Below, one piece after another: positions 1 to 8,028 of a stretch of 64,000 nucleotides of DNA. Positions within the stretch are counted from its first letter, which is position 1; each line of letters begins with the position of its first letter. The notes beneath the pieces are model-generated. The model made no database searches. It was not told the DNA's origin and worked only from the letters and a program-made list of their open reading frames with translations. This DNA is from Acerihabitans arboris (lineage in GTDB: Bacteria > Pseudomonadota > Gammaproteobacteria > Enterobacterales > Enterobacteriaceae), in NCBI RefSeq assembly GCF_010131535.1, contig NZ_WUBS01000001.1:439482-503481 (forward strand), read 5' to 3'. Both the position numbers and the translations under genes were made by a program.

Positions 1-1255
1 CCGCCAGGATCGCGGCGGCCACCTCAACCAGCTTTTTATTTTGATTCATTGCCATACGCCGCAGGCAGTTATACGCCTCTTCCTCACTTAACCGCCGATG
101 TCGCATCAGCAACAGTTTGGCGTCATCGATTTGCCGCCTGTCATTAAGCGTGGCGCGCAGATGCGCCAGCTCCTCGGCCAGGTCCCGCACCCGGCGCGAT
201 TGTTGCCCGACGATAGATAACACCGAACGTCCCAGCCGCGGGCTAAGGCCGTTATTGCTTAGCGGCTCCGCGACTTCACCCGGCCCGGCGGCGGCAACAA
301 ATACGCTATAATCCGCCGGTTCTCCCATCTGCCTCGTAAGCAGGGCTTCCAGCGCGGCATCGCCCGGCCGATCGCCGCCGTTGGCGTCTTCCGCGGTCCC
401 GATGCCGGCCCGGCATATTTGCATCAGGAACGCCGCCAGTCCGTCCTCGACCCTCTTCATCAGGTCGATACGGCGGGTCGTCACCTCATACCAACGCAGG
501 CTGCAATCCGTCACGGTGTTATCCGTAAGGGCGATCCGGCGCAGCCGCTCGACATCGGCGTCGCCGTCAATCGCCATCTCCCGCCAGCGCTGCAGATTAA
601 GCGGATCGCTAAACTCGCTGAAGGTGGCAAAACAGCGTTCCTGGCCGTCGATCAGATCCAGCGACTGTTGACGGACGGCGTCGCTAAACGCTCTTGAGGC
701 AAAAGCCGCCGCCACCAGCGCCCGCTCCTGCCCCGCCAGCTCTTTGCCCTGCATAAAACTGAACATGGCAATCAGCGCCCTTGAAACGGCCGGCTCCGCC
801 GCGGTATCCGCCGCCTCGAACACCAGCGCCAGCAGACTGCGCATCACCGCGTTAAATATTTCCGTCGCCTGTGACGGGTTAATCTCGGCCTGCCGGATCT
901 GACGGCGTAGCGCCGGCAAGCGTCCGAGCGCGAACAATACCGCGGCCGTGCGTCCGAGCCGCCGGCTGTCGGACGCCGGCGGATTGGCTTCGTCCGCCCG
1001 GCCCAGCAGGCGCAGGACGTCGCGTTCGGCCGCGGCGGCATTACGCGCCGGTTTATCAAGCGCGTCGGCGTTTAATCCGGAACACAGGTAAATATTGGCT
1101 ACGCCGCGCTCGCGTTGCAGCATATGCACCAGTTGGCTGACAGCGCCCACCAGCTCGCCGGTTTGCAATAACCGTCGCAAAGCCGCGATCTCGCTTTGCC
1201 GCGAGGCCAGCAGGAATTGGATGGCAGTAGAAGTATCGGCAATTAATGGCTTCAT
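1..1255 (-). CDS. nasR: Nitrate-responsive antiterminator NasR (3' end outside window)
   Basis: Continuous reading frame from an ATG at 1255 to the window edge, 418 codons visible, so the C-terminus is cut. Residues ~30-60 carry the NIT-domain signature (LVHMLQRERGVANIYL), and the last visible stretch (KLLLMRHRRLSEEEAYNCLRR) is an ANTAR RNA-binding domain. This NIT plus ANTAR layout is that of NasR, which senses nitrate or nitrite and prevents termination in the leader of the nas assimilation operon. The start begins MKPLIADTSTAIQF and has only a weak ribosome site. Target genes would be expected to the left, outside the window. An ANTAR regulator for another target is possible. Confidence 0.85.
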   Translation of the reverse strand, partial: MKPLIADTSTAIQFLLASRQSEIAALRRLLQTGELVGAVSQLVHMLQRERGVANIYLCSGLNADALDKPARNAAAAERDVLRLLGRADEANPPASDSRRLGRTAAVLFALGRLPALRRQIRQAEINPSQATEIFNAVMRSLLALVFEAADTAAEPAVSRALIAMFSFMQGKELAGQERALVAAAFASRAFSDAVRQQSLDLIDGQERCFATFSEFSDPLNLQRWREMAIDGDADVERLRRIALTDNTVTDCSLRWYEVTTRRIDLMKRVEDGLAAFLMQICRAGIGTAEDANGGDRPGDAALEALLTRQMGEPADYSVFVAAAGPGEVAEPLSNNGLSPRLGRSVLSIVGQQSRRVRDLAEELAHLRATLNDRRQIDDAKLLLMRHRRLSEEEAYNCLRRMAMNQNKKLVEVAAAILA

Positions 1256-1382
1256 TTACGCAGTCCGGACTTACCAATACGTTACCTGATAGAGGTCATA
1301 TTACGGGCCGGCGAGCACCGGCGCCCTGCGCAGAATCAAATTACAGGCCGTCCGCCGATATTTGTCCGCCCGGCGCGGCCCG

Positions 1383-2051
1383 TCAAGCCAGTACCCCATT
1401 GCGGACGCCGGCCGCGCCGATGCGCGTTAAATTCGGCCATACCTTCATCAGCGTGGAAACAATGGTATCCAGATCCTCGCGGGTGGCGCCGTCACGCGCC
1501 TGCACCGACATGCCCTGCAGGATACAGGTCAGGTATTTTGCCAGGGTGGGCACATGCGAGTCGGCGGACAGCTCTCCCTTGGCCTGGCGCGCGCGCAGGA
1601 AGTCCCCCAGCATATTTTCCTGGAAGTGATGGCGCGCGCGCAGCAGTTTCGCCACTTCATCGGATGAAGAAGACAGCGCGGCGGAAGTACAGATGATAAA
1701 GCAGCCTGACGGCAGGTCTTTGTCGGTGTAAAGGGCCGCCGTATCGCGCATGAAATTTTCGGCCGCCTGCGCCACCGTGCATTCCGGGTCGGCCAGCAAC
1801 GCCTTGCCCCGTTCGGCGAATTTTGCCACGTAGCGTTCAGCCGCCGCGCGGAACAGGCCTTCTTTATTACCGAACTCGCCGTAGAGCGTCGGCGCCTTGG
1901 CGCCGGTGGCTTCCACCAGATCGGTTAGCGAGGTCGCTTCGTAGCCGTGGCGCCAGAACAGTTCCAGCGCTTTGTCCAGCGCATCCTCGCGGTCGAACTG
2001 TTTTGGGCGTCCGCGTCCTTTCCGTATGGGCGCAACATGATCGGTATTCAT
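1383..2051 (-). CDS. comR: TetR-family repressor ComR
   Basis: 222-residue TetR/AcrR repressor. The N-terminal helix-turn-helix (RGRPKQFDREDALDKALELFWRHG, then LVEATGAKAPTLYGEF) closely follows E. coli ComR (YcfQ), as does the C-terminal region around LTCILQGMSVQARDGA. In E. coli, ComR represses the divergent bhsA and copper relieves repression; the same divergent pairing is present here. The frame is open upstream to 2123, but the ATG at 2051 follows an AGAGGA ribosome site and matches the family N-terminus, so it is preferred. Two matching palindromes in the intergenic region are probable binding sites. Confidence 0.88.
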   Translation of the reverse strand: MNTDHVAPIRKGRGRPKQFDREDALDKALELFWRHGYEATSLTDLVEATGAKAPTLYGEFGNKEGLFRAAAERYVAKFAERGKALLADPECTVAQAAENFMRDTAALYTDKDLPSGCFIICTSAALSSSSDEVAKLLRARHHFQENMLGDFLRARQAKGELSADSHVPTLAKYLTCILQGMSVQARDGATREDLDTIVSTLMKVWPNLTRIGAAGVRNGVLA

Positions 2052-2132
2052 AACATCCTCTCTTATCGCATTTTGCCTAACGTGTGCCGATTGCATAACG
2101 TCCTTGTGGATATCGGTCGGCATCTATATAAT

Positions 2133-2144
2133 TAACGATCATTA
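2133..2144. promoter_or_regulatory. Probable ComR operator, comR-proximal copy
   Basis: TAACGATCATTA is a near-perfect 12-bp palindrome with core TAAnGATCnTTA, lying 82 bp upstream of the comR start. An identical copy occurs at 2311-2322 near bhsA. Size and symmetry fit a TetR-family dimer site, and the position suggests autoregulation. Assignment to ComR is inferred from location. Confidence 0.55.
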
Positions 2145-2297
2145 CAAAAATTACAAGCACCTTATGTCACATTGCCCAAAGAAGGTTAAATTTTACGGGT
2201 CAAGCCCGTCTTGCCGTTCGATCCGCCACTGTCGACATGCGCATCCGGCGGCGGCCGCTAAAAATCAATTAAAATAATCAGCCTAATTTACATAGGC

Positions 2298-2326
2298 TTG
2301 ACTATTATATTAACGATCATTAAAAA
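2298..2326 (+). promoter_or_regulatory. Putative bhsA promoter overlapping an operator
   Basis: TTGACT at 2298-2303 is a plausible -35 box, with an AT-rich TAAAAA at 2321-2326 after a 17-bp spacer as a weak -10. The second TAACGATCATTA palindrome (2311-2322) fills most of the spacer, so a bound TetR-type repressor would block RNA polymerase directly. The boxes are read by eye. Confidence 0.4.
2311..2322. promoter_or_regulatory. Probable ComR operator, bhsA-proximal copy
   Basis: Exact second copy of the TAACGATCATTA palindrome, 178 bp from the first and about 112 bp upstream of the bhsA start. Bases following both copies are also A-rich. Its placement inside the putative bhsA promoter spacer supports a repressor site. 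Confidence 0.6.
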
Positions 2327-2434
2327 TTAAGTTGATCAACGGACTCAATGGGACTAGTATTAAGTTATCGAACGTTAACAAATAACGTTGCCCCACAAAT
2401 CCTGCAACTATATAAAGAACAGAGAGAACAGATT

Positions 2435-2692
2435 ATGAAAAACCTAAAATATGCCATCGCCGCCATCGCCCTGAGTGCTGTCTCCTTCGGTAGCTTCGCC
2501 GCGGAACTGGTCACTTCCGCCCCTGCGGGCCAGCAACCGGCGGGTGTGATCAGCGCCACCGGCGGCAGCAACCTGTCTTCGCTGGAAAGCCAGCTGTCGG
2601 CCAAGGCCTCGGCCATCGGCGCCAAGTCTTATGTCATTACCTCCACCACCGGCCAGAATAACCTGCACGGCACCGCGGTAATTTACGAATAA
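2435..2692 (+). CDS. bhsA: BhsA, periplasmic/outer-membrane stress protein (DUF1471)
   Basis: 85 residues, the same length as E. coli BhsA. A Sec signal peptide (MKNLKYAIAAIALSAVSFGSFA) precedes a DUF1471 (YhcN-type) domain: GVISATGGSNLSSLE, KASAIGAKSYVIT, and the terminal GQNNLHGTAVIY. BhsA is known to lower outer-membrane copper permeability and affect biofilm and stress resistance. The frame is open further upstream, but the ATG at 2435 begins the signal peptide. It lies divergent from comR with operator-like palindromes between, and a second DUF1471-like gene follows 12 bp downstream. Confidence 0.9.
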   Translation: MKNLKYAIAAIALSAVSFGSFAAELVTSAPAGQQPAGVISATGGSNLSSLESQLSAKASAIGAKSYVITSTTGQNNLHGTAVIYE

Positions 2693-2704
2693 GGATCGGG
2701 CATC

Positions 2705-2965
2705 ATGATGAAAAGAGCTAATCTTGTTATCGGTGCCCTCGCCCTAAGCGCAATCTCGTTCGGCAGCGTCGCTGCCGACGCGATCGATACCGCCCAATAT
2801 GATTCCCATCAGGCGGTGTTGACCACCATCAGCGCCAGGACCGGGATGCCGCCGCTACCGGGCCATCACAGTGAAAGGGCGGTGCGCGATGATAACCGCG
2901 CCTACCCGATGACGTCGGTTTCCGGGCAGAATAATATGCACAATACGTCGGTTGTTTATGAATAG
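2705..2965 (+). CDS. BhsA-like paralogue with divergent core
   Basis: 86-residue secreted protein. The signal peptide (MMKRANLVIGALALSAISFGSVAA) and the C-terminus (TSVSGQNNMHNTSVVY) closely mirror the preceding bhsA, so the two are probably tandem duplicates. The middle differs: the usual ISA...NL.SLE...KA...GAKS stretch is replaced by a Pro/His/Arg-rich segment around residues 45-65, so the DUF1471 fold is only partly recognisable. It probably shares the bhsA transcript, which ends at the terminator at 3020-3056. Function unknown. Confidence 0.8.
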   Translation: MMKRANLVIGALALSAISFGSVAADAIDTAQYDSHQAVLTTISARTGMPPLPGHHSERAVRDDNRAYPMTSVSGQNNMHNTSVVYE

Positions 2966-3019
2966 TGCGTTATCGGCGAGCGACCTAACCCAACGCATAA
3001 CCATTAATTATTTTACTGA

Positions 3020-3056
3020 AAGCGTTTGCGGAATTTAATCTCGCAAGCGCTTTTTT
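3020..3056 (+). terminator. Rho-independent terminator of the bhsA unit
   Basis: The arms AAGCGTTTGCG (3020-3030) and CGCAAGCGCTT (3042-3052) pair over 11 positions with one G-T wobble. The loop is 11 bases and a run of six T follows (3051-3056). It lies 55 bp after the paralogue stop codon. Confidence 0.9.
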
Positions 3057-3275
3057 ACGTGGTAACAAAATAACACTTTCTTTTATCTCGCCCGTCGGTA
3101 TCCTGTGTCAGGAATAATCCTAATTCTGTTTTCCTGAAAAGAAAAAAATCGCATAAATAAGCTTTTTCCTATATTAATTAACAAATTGGGCAATCTTTTT
3201 CCCGCCAAATTTACCGTTCTATTCAATAATCGCAAATAGAAACATCTGTGTTAAATATCTTTACGGTTGCGGCCG

Positions 3276-3303
3276 TTGACCCCCTTTCCCTAATGGATAA
3301 TCA
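3276..3303 (+). promoter_or_regulatory. Possible promoter for the small lipoprotein gene
   Basis: TTGACC (3276-3281) and TAATCA (3298-3303) are separated by 16 bp and lie about 40 bp before the ATG at 3343. The rest of the 286-bp gap after the terminator is AT-rich with no other feature visible. Confidence 0.3.
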
Positions 3304-3342
3304 TTTAACGGTAACGTAATTATTAATAAATGGAGCAAACCA

Positions 3343-3480
3343 ATGCGTCGCATTATGGCATTTGTCGGGATTATTGTTCTTAGCGCCGCGCTTAGCGGTT
3401 GTCTGTGGCCACCCCCTTGGGGCGGTGGCGGCGGTGGCGGTGGCGGCGGCCATCACGGCGGCGGACCGGGCCGCGGCTAA
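3343..3480 (+). CDS. Tiny Gly/His-rich lipoprotein
   Basis: 45-residue protein. The N-terminus is a lipoprotein signal (MRRIMAFVGIIVLSAALSGC) with lipobox LSGC and Cys20 as the predicted lipidation site. The mature part is only about 25 residues: a Trp/Pro stretch (LWPPPW), a nine-glycine run, HH and GPGRG. A good GGAG ribosome site precedes the ATG, and a strong terminator starts 35 bp after the stop, so this is a self-contained unit. I do not recognise the family. His-His and glycine could suggest metal binding or a surface peptide, but nothing shows this. Confidence 0.7.
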   Translation: MRRIMAFVGIIVLSAALSGCLWPPPWGGGGGGGGGGHHGGGPGRG

Positions 3481-3515
3481 GGTTAGCATACCTGAAGTCC
3501 AGGACCCATTGAGAG

Positions 3516-3566
3516 CTGCGCCCCAACCGTCAGGAACCTTCGCTGACGGTTGGCGGCGCAGTTTTT
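3516..3566 (+). terminator. Strong rho-independent terminator
   Basis: The left arm CTGCGCCCCAACCGTCAG (3516-3533) and right arm CTGACGGTTGGCGGCGCAG (3543-3561) pair with a single bulge, a 9-base loop and a following T5 run. It ends the small lipoprotein transcript. Confidence 0.92.
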
Positions 3567-3666
3567 ATATCTGCCGCAAAGATTATCCTTCATCCCCACT
3601 GTTGCAGTTATCCCTCAACCACGCCAGAATCGCTAGCAACCGCCTTCATGCTGAACAGGATGAGTT

Positions 3667-4548
3667 ATGGCCGAGCTGCGCCGTTTTAAACAGGTCGATG
3701 TCTTTACCCCTACGCCGCTGATGGGCAATCCGCTGGCGGTGATCCTGGACGCCGATGGATTATCCGGCGGGCAGATGCTGGCCGTGGCCCGCTGGACCAA
3801 TCTTTCCGAAACCACCTTTGTCCTGCCGCCCTCGACCGCCGGGGCCGATTACCATGTGCGTATTTTCTCGCCGGCCGGGGAGCTGCCGTTTGCCGGCCAT
3901 CCCACGCTTGGCACCGCCCATGCGATGCTTGAAAGCGGCTTTAAACCCAAATCAGCCGATCGGTTAATCCAGGAGTGCGGGGTGGGCCTGGTCCCGCTCG
4001 ATCTTTCGCATTCCGGATGGCTGGCGTTCCAGGCCCCGCCGGCCAGGATCCATACGGTAAACGAGAGTTATTTCCCCTTGCTTAACGCCGCCGTGGGCGG
4101 CGCGACGACGGTCACCTGGTCGCCGCCGGTGGTGGTGGACATGGGCATTCGCTGGCTGGTGGCGCGCGCCGACGGCGCGTTGTCCTGTTTGCTGATGAAA
4201 CCGGACACCGGCGCCCTGGAGCGGCTGCTGACGCGCTGCGAGGCCGACGGCCTGGCGGTGTATGGCCTTCATCAGCCGGGCGGCCCGGCGGATTATGAGG
4301 TCAGGGCCTTTGTCGTGGAACGGGGCGCGCTGGTGGAAGATCCGGTTACCGGCAGCGCCAACGCCTGCCTGGCGCGCCTGCTGCACGCCCAGGGTTTCCC
4401 TGATAATCCGGCTTTTGCTGAATCCTGGCGCGTCCGGCAGGGCACCGCGCTGGGGCGCGACGGACAGGTCAGGGTACGTTTTATCGACGGCGATCCCTGG
4501 ATTGCCGGCCAATCGATCACCGTAATCGACGGCACCTTCAGGCTGTAG
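3667..4548 (+). CDS. PhzF-family isomerase-like protein
   Basis: 293 residues, normal for the PhzF/YddE diaminopimelate-epimerase-like fold. Visible family motifs are GNPLAVI (~20-26), NLSETTF with the predicted catalytic Glu48, FAGHPTLG (~79) and DPVTGSANACLA (~225). Enterobacterial members are of largely unknown substrate; phenazine synthesis is not implied because no phz genes are near. The gene is monocistronic and convergent with ybhN, 21 bp apart. Confidence 0.88.
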   Translation: MAELRRFKQVDVFTPTPLMGNPLAVILDADGLSGGQMLAVARWTNLSETTFVLPPSTAGADYHVRIFSPAGELPFAGHPTLGTAHAMLESGFKPKSADRLIQECGVGLVPLDLSHSGWLAFQAPPARIHTVNESYFPLLNAAVGGATTVTWSPPVVVDMGIRWLVARADGALSCLLMKPDTGALERLLTRCEADGLAVYGLHQPGGPADYEVRAFVVERGALVEDPVTGSANACLARLLHAQGFPDNPAFAESWRVRQGTALGRDGQVRVRFIDGDPWIAGQSITVIDGTFRL

Positions 4549-4569
4549 CCCGGCCGGCGCCACGGGGTC

Positions 4570-5613
4570 TTAGTCGGGTAAACGGCCGGCGCCTTCCGCC
4601 GCCGGTTCGCTTTCCTCCCTTCCCCGCGCCCGATGGACCGCTTCCCGCCGCTGGTTCTTTTCCCGCAGCGCCTTGGCGCGGCTCTCAAGCCCCAGGTAGA
4701 GCACGATCGCCAGCAATAGCGGCGCGATAAAATAGATCGCCCGGTAGGCCAGGAGGGCGGCGATAATGGTGCCGTGGGACAGATGCTCGCTGCCCAGCAT
4801 GGCGACGAAGACCCCTTCCAGCACGCCGATGCCCGCCGGGATATGCACGATAACCCCGGCGATGCTGCTGACCAGCAGTACGCCGAGCACCAGCGGAAAA
4901 TCGACTTTGTCGTTAAGCAGGATATAGATAATGGCGCCCATCGCCAGCCAGTTGGCGCAGGAGGCCACCAGCTGCGCGCCGGCCATGCGCAGCGACGGCA
5001 GCACCAGCTTTTGGCCCCTGAGGGTCCAGCGGCGCCGTTTGGCAAAAGCGCACAGCCAAAAATAAGCGGCGATCGTCAGCAACAGGCCGACGCCCGTCAG
5101 GCGCAGCGCCATCTCGCCGATACCCCATTTTGCCGGCAGGTGCCGCACCCCGAACGCGCAGACGATGCCGGAAAGCAGGATATAACCCAACCAATTGGTG
5201 GCCAGGCTCAGGCTGAAAATACGGGTAATGGCGCTGTTGGACAATCCCAGGCGCGAATAAAGCCGGTAACGCATGCCGATGCCGCCGACCCAGGCGCTCA
5301 GGGTGAGAGTAAAGGCGTAGCAGATAAAGGAAACCAGCAGCACCTGCTTTTTAGCCAGCTTATGGCCGCAGTAGGCGCGGCCGATAAGATCGTAAATGCC
5401 ATATAGCAGATAGCTGAAGATCACCAGCCCCACCACCATCAGCATCGCATTGCGCCGATAGCCGGTGATGGCATGCGCCACGTCGCCCCAGTCCACCTTG
5501 CGGGCATAGATCACCAGCAATACCGCCACACCGATAAAAAACAGGCCGGTAAACACTTTTTTGGCCATGGACCGGGCGCGGTGACGTTTGCCGCCGGGGC
5601 GCTTGCGGGTCAT
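4570..5613 (-). CDS. ybhN: YbhN, inner-membrane flippase-like protein
   Basis: 347-residue polytopic protein of the LPG synthase transmembrane/UPF0104 family. About eight hydrophobic segments are visible (for example VFTGLFFIGVAVLLVIYA and AMLMVVGLVIFSYLLYGIY). The basic N-terminus and charged C-tail are typical. Its start overlaps the clsB stop by 4 bp (ATGA), so it is translationally coupled as the last gene of ybhP-clsB-ybhN. The link to cardiolipin synthase suggests a phospholipid-related role. Confidence 0.9.
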   Translation of the reverse strand: MTRKRPGGKRHRARSMAKKVFTGLFFIGVAVLLVIYARKVDWGDVAHAITGYRRNAMLMVVGLVIFSYLLYGIYDLIGRAYCGHKLAKKQVLLVSFICYAFTLTLSAWVGGIGMRYRLYSRLGLSNSAITRIFSLSLATNWLGYILLSGIVCAFGVRHLPAKWGIGEMALRLTGVGLLLTIAAYFWLCAFAKRRRWTLRGQKLVLPSLRMAGAQLVASCANWLAMGAIIYILLNDKVDFPLVLGVLLVSSIAGVIVHIPAGIGVLEGVFVAMLGSEHLSHGTIIAALLAYRAIYFIAPLLLAIVLYLGLESRAKALREKNQRREAVHRARGREESEPAAEGAGRLPD

Positions 5614-6866
5614 GATTTGGCCCCTTCGTTTTCAGGTTCGGCGCGATCCTGGGTTTCCATCTCCGGCTGGACCGGCGGCGCCACCAGCGATAATTTCGGC
5701 GTATGGGCGGGAAGCCAGCCGATCCACGCCGGGAAATGGCGCAGGAAATGGAATACCACCACGGTTTTCGCCAGATGCCAGTAGGTTTGCCTGGGCACGT
5801 GGCTTTCGTCAATCAGCAGGCAATCCCGCTCGATAAGCCCGTTAAGATTGTCACGCAACTGGCGCGTAAAGGCGCTGTCATGGATCACCACGTTGGCCTC
5901 CAGGTTCAGCGCCAGGCTGAGCGGGTCGAGATTACTGGAGCCGACCGTGGCCCAGCTGTCGTCCTTGACCGCCACTTTGCCGTGCAGCGGACGACGGCAA
6001 TATTCATAGATCTTCACCCCCTCGGGCACCAGGTAGTTATACAACATGCGCGCGCCCACCTTGACGATGGGCATATCCGGCTCGCCCTGCACGATCAGCA
6101 CTACCCGCACGCCGCGCCGGGCGGCGTTGCGCATCTCTCTAAGCAGACGATAGCCCGGGAAAAAATAGGCGTTGGCGATAATCACCTCGCGTTTTGCGCT
6201 GCGCAGCATTTCGAGATAGTGGCGCTCTATATCGGTGTCGTGTTCATCGTTATCCCGGTAGACAAACAGCGCCTGGGCTTCGCCCGGCTGGCGGTTATGG
6301 GCCGGCAGCCGCGAGCGCCGCCCCCACCAGCTGCGGTGGTGATCTTCGCTGTACAGCGCCTGCAGGGTAAAACGGTGGATATCCTCCACCACCGGCCCCT
6401 CGACCTCCACCGCATAGTCCTGTTTGGCTTGCGGACCGTAATCGCCCAGATGCTCGGCGGAAAAATTGATCCCGCCGATAAACGCGATAAGGCCGTCCAC
6501 CACCACGATTTTACGATGCAGGCGGCGAAACATGTTGGTGCGCATGCCCATAAACGCCGGGCGGGGATCGTAATAACGAAAACGCACCCCGGCGGCGGTA
6601 AGCGCGCCGACATAGCCGTCGGACAGATCCGCCGAACCGTAGCCGTCGACCATGATCTCCACCCGTACCCCGCGCCCGGCGGCGGCGATCAGGTTTTCCT
6701 GCAACGCCTTGCCGACCTTATCCTCGAACAGGATAAAGGTCTCCAGCAGCACCTCTTTCGTGGCCTTGCCGATGCGTTCGTACAGGACGGGGAAAAACTG
6801 CTCGCCGTTTTCCAGCAGCTTGATGCGGTTGCCGTCGCGCCACTCCATATTCATGTTCTGTTTCAT
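5610..6866 (-). CDS. clsB: Cardiolipin synthase B
   Basis: 418 residues; phospholipase D superfamily enzyme that joins phosphatidyl groups to make cardiolipin or phosphatidylglycerol at the inner membrane. Both catalytic HKD motifs are intact: [10 protein letters not shown]...GGINFS in the first half and [10 protein letters not shown]...GSSNLDP in the second. The frame is open to 7091, but the ATG at 6866 ([13 protein letters not shown]) fits E. coli ClsB length and overlaps the ybhP stop by 4 bp. Middle gene of the ybhP-clsB-ybhN operon. Confidence 0.93.
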   Translation of the reverse strand: MKQNMNMEWRDGNRIKLLENGEQFFPVLYERIGKATKEVLLETFILFEDKVGKALQENLIAAAGRGVRVEIMVDGYGSADLSDGYVGALTAAGVRFRYYDPRPAFMGMRTNMFRRLHRKIVVVDGLIAFIGGINFSAEHLGDYGPQAKQDYAVEVEGPVVEDIHRFTLQALYSEDHHRSWWGRRSRLPAHNRQPGEAQALFVYRDNDEHDTDIERHYLEMLRSAKREVIIANAYFFPGYRLLREMRNAARRGVRVVLIVQGEPDMPIVKVGARMLYNYLVPEGVKIYEYCRRPLHGKVAVKDDSWATVGSSNLDPLSLALNLEANVVIHDSAFTRQLRDNLNGLIERDCLLIDESHVPRQTYWHLAKTVVVFHFLRHFPAWIGWLPAHTPKLSLVAPPVQPEMETQDRAEPENEGAKS

Positions 6867-7624
6867 AAGTGGATCTCCACGGCGAGGGGAGCATGGTCGG
6901 ACAAATGCGACCACGGCTGGTTGGCCAGGGAGGTCGGCTCGCTGATACGGGCGTTCCTGACATATATCCGGTCCAGGCGCAGCAGGGGAAAGCGGGCGGG
7001 GAAGGTACGGGCGGGACGGCCGCGCGCCTGGGTAAAGACCTCCACCAGGCCGGCCTCGCGCTGCAAAATGGTATTCGCCTGCTGGCGCCAATCGTTAAAA
7101 TCCCCGGCCACCACCAGCGGCGCATGCGCCGGCAGCGTGGCGATATGCCGGCCCATGGCCAGCATTTGCTCCCGGCGATGCCGCTCCCTCAGCCCCAGGT
7201 GCACGCAAATCATATGCAGCTGCAGTTCGCGATCCGGCACCTGCAGCACGCAGTGCAGCATGCCGCGTTTTTCCGTGCCGCCGATGGATACATCCAGGTT
7301 GCTGTGGCTGGTGATGGGAAACCGTGAAAGCAACGCGTTGCCGTGATCGCCGTCCGGATAGACCGCGTTGCGGCCGTAGGCAAAATCGGCCCACATGGTA
7401 TCGGCCAGGAATTCGTATTGCGGCACCACCGGCCAGTTTTCAAAACGCTGTGAATGCTTTTCATGCGCGCCAAGCACTTCCTGTAAAAACACGATATCGG
7501 GGGAGACGGTACGCACCGCTTCCCGCAGCTCCGGCAGGATGAAACGCCGGTTGAAGGCGGCGAATCCCTTATGGGTGTTGATGGTCAGTACCTTAAAGGA
7601 AAATCCCTGATCCGCTTGCGGCAT
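6863..7624 (-). CDS. ybhP: YbhP, endonuclease/exonuclease/phosphatase-fold protein
   Basis: 253 residues from the ATG at 7624, equal to E. coli YbhP. EEP-superfamily motifs are present: [42 protein letters not shown] and LSDHAPL. These are metal and phosphate-binding residues of the DNase I-like fold; the substrate is unknown and may be a phospholipid given the clsB coupling. An upstream ATG at 7666 with an AGGGG ribosome site is an alternative start adding 14 residues. First gene of its operon. Confidence 0.9.
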   Translation of the reverse strand: MPQADQGFSFKVLTINTHKGFAAFNRRFILPELREAVRTVSPDIVFLQEVLGAHEKHSQRFENWPVVPQYEFLADTMWADFAYGRNAVYPDGDHGNALLSRFPITSHSNLDVSIGGTEKRGMLHCVLQVPDRELQLHMICVHLGLRERHRREQMLAMGRHIATLPAHAPLVVAGDFNDWRQQANTILQREAGLVEVFTQARGRPARTFPARFPLLRLDRIYVRNARISEPTSLANQPWSHLSDHAPLAVEIHL

Positions 7625-7884
7625 GCCTGGCGCGCCCTTTTTATCATGATAATCCGTTCGAAGCATTGTATCGAACCCCTGCAAAATTTAGCGGCAAAAA
7701 CCCACTCCCCGATGTATCGCGGGTAAAAAAATAGGTGGGAGGGAGGTAATTAATAATAAGTATGCTTAATATCTTAGCCGCTGCTAGGCAACCGCGCCAA
7801 TCCACGGGGCGGCGCGCATGCCGGCGCGCCTCAACCCTGAGCCCGGCCCAGGCCGGATATCGACCTCTTGGACGCCCTTCAGCG

Positions 7885-7906
7885 CCATGGCTATTTACAG
7901 CCATGG
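7885..7906. repeat. Perfect inverted repeat in the ybhP-phoA gap
   Basis: CCATGGCT and AGCCATGG form a perfect 8-bp stem around ATTTAC. No T-run follows on either strand, so it is not an ordinary terminator. It lies about 30 bp upstream of the Pho box. The remaining gap 7667-7936 shows nothing else that I can name. Confidence 0.5.
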
Positions 7907-7936
7907 ATTACATCGGGCGCGGGCAATTAAAGGGTG

Positions 7937-7954
7937 ATGTCATAAAAATGCCAT
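7937..7954 (+). promoter_or_regulatory. Pho box upstream of phoA
   Basis: ATGTCATAAAAATGCCAT has the two TGTCAT-like repeats, 11 bp apart, of a PhoB binding site; TGCCAT is one change from consensus. A -10-like TAGACT lies at 7965-7970. This predicts induction of phoA by PhoBR during phosphate starvation. Confidence 0.75.
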
Positions 7955-8028
7955 CCAGGTTACGTAGACTTACATAATAATAAATTCAGACACACCCTTC
8001 GATTAGCCCGGCTACAGGAGTTTTATTT

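Noticed and set aside
5703..7346. Long plus-strand open frame of 547 codons antisense to clsB and ybhP
   Set aside because: High GC makes long antisense frames common; no protein-like motifs, and the opposite strand encodes intact ClsB and YbhP.
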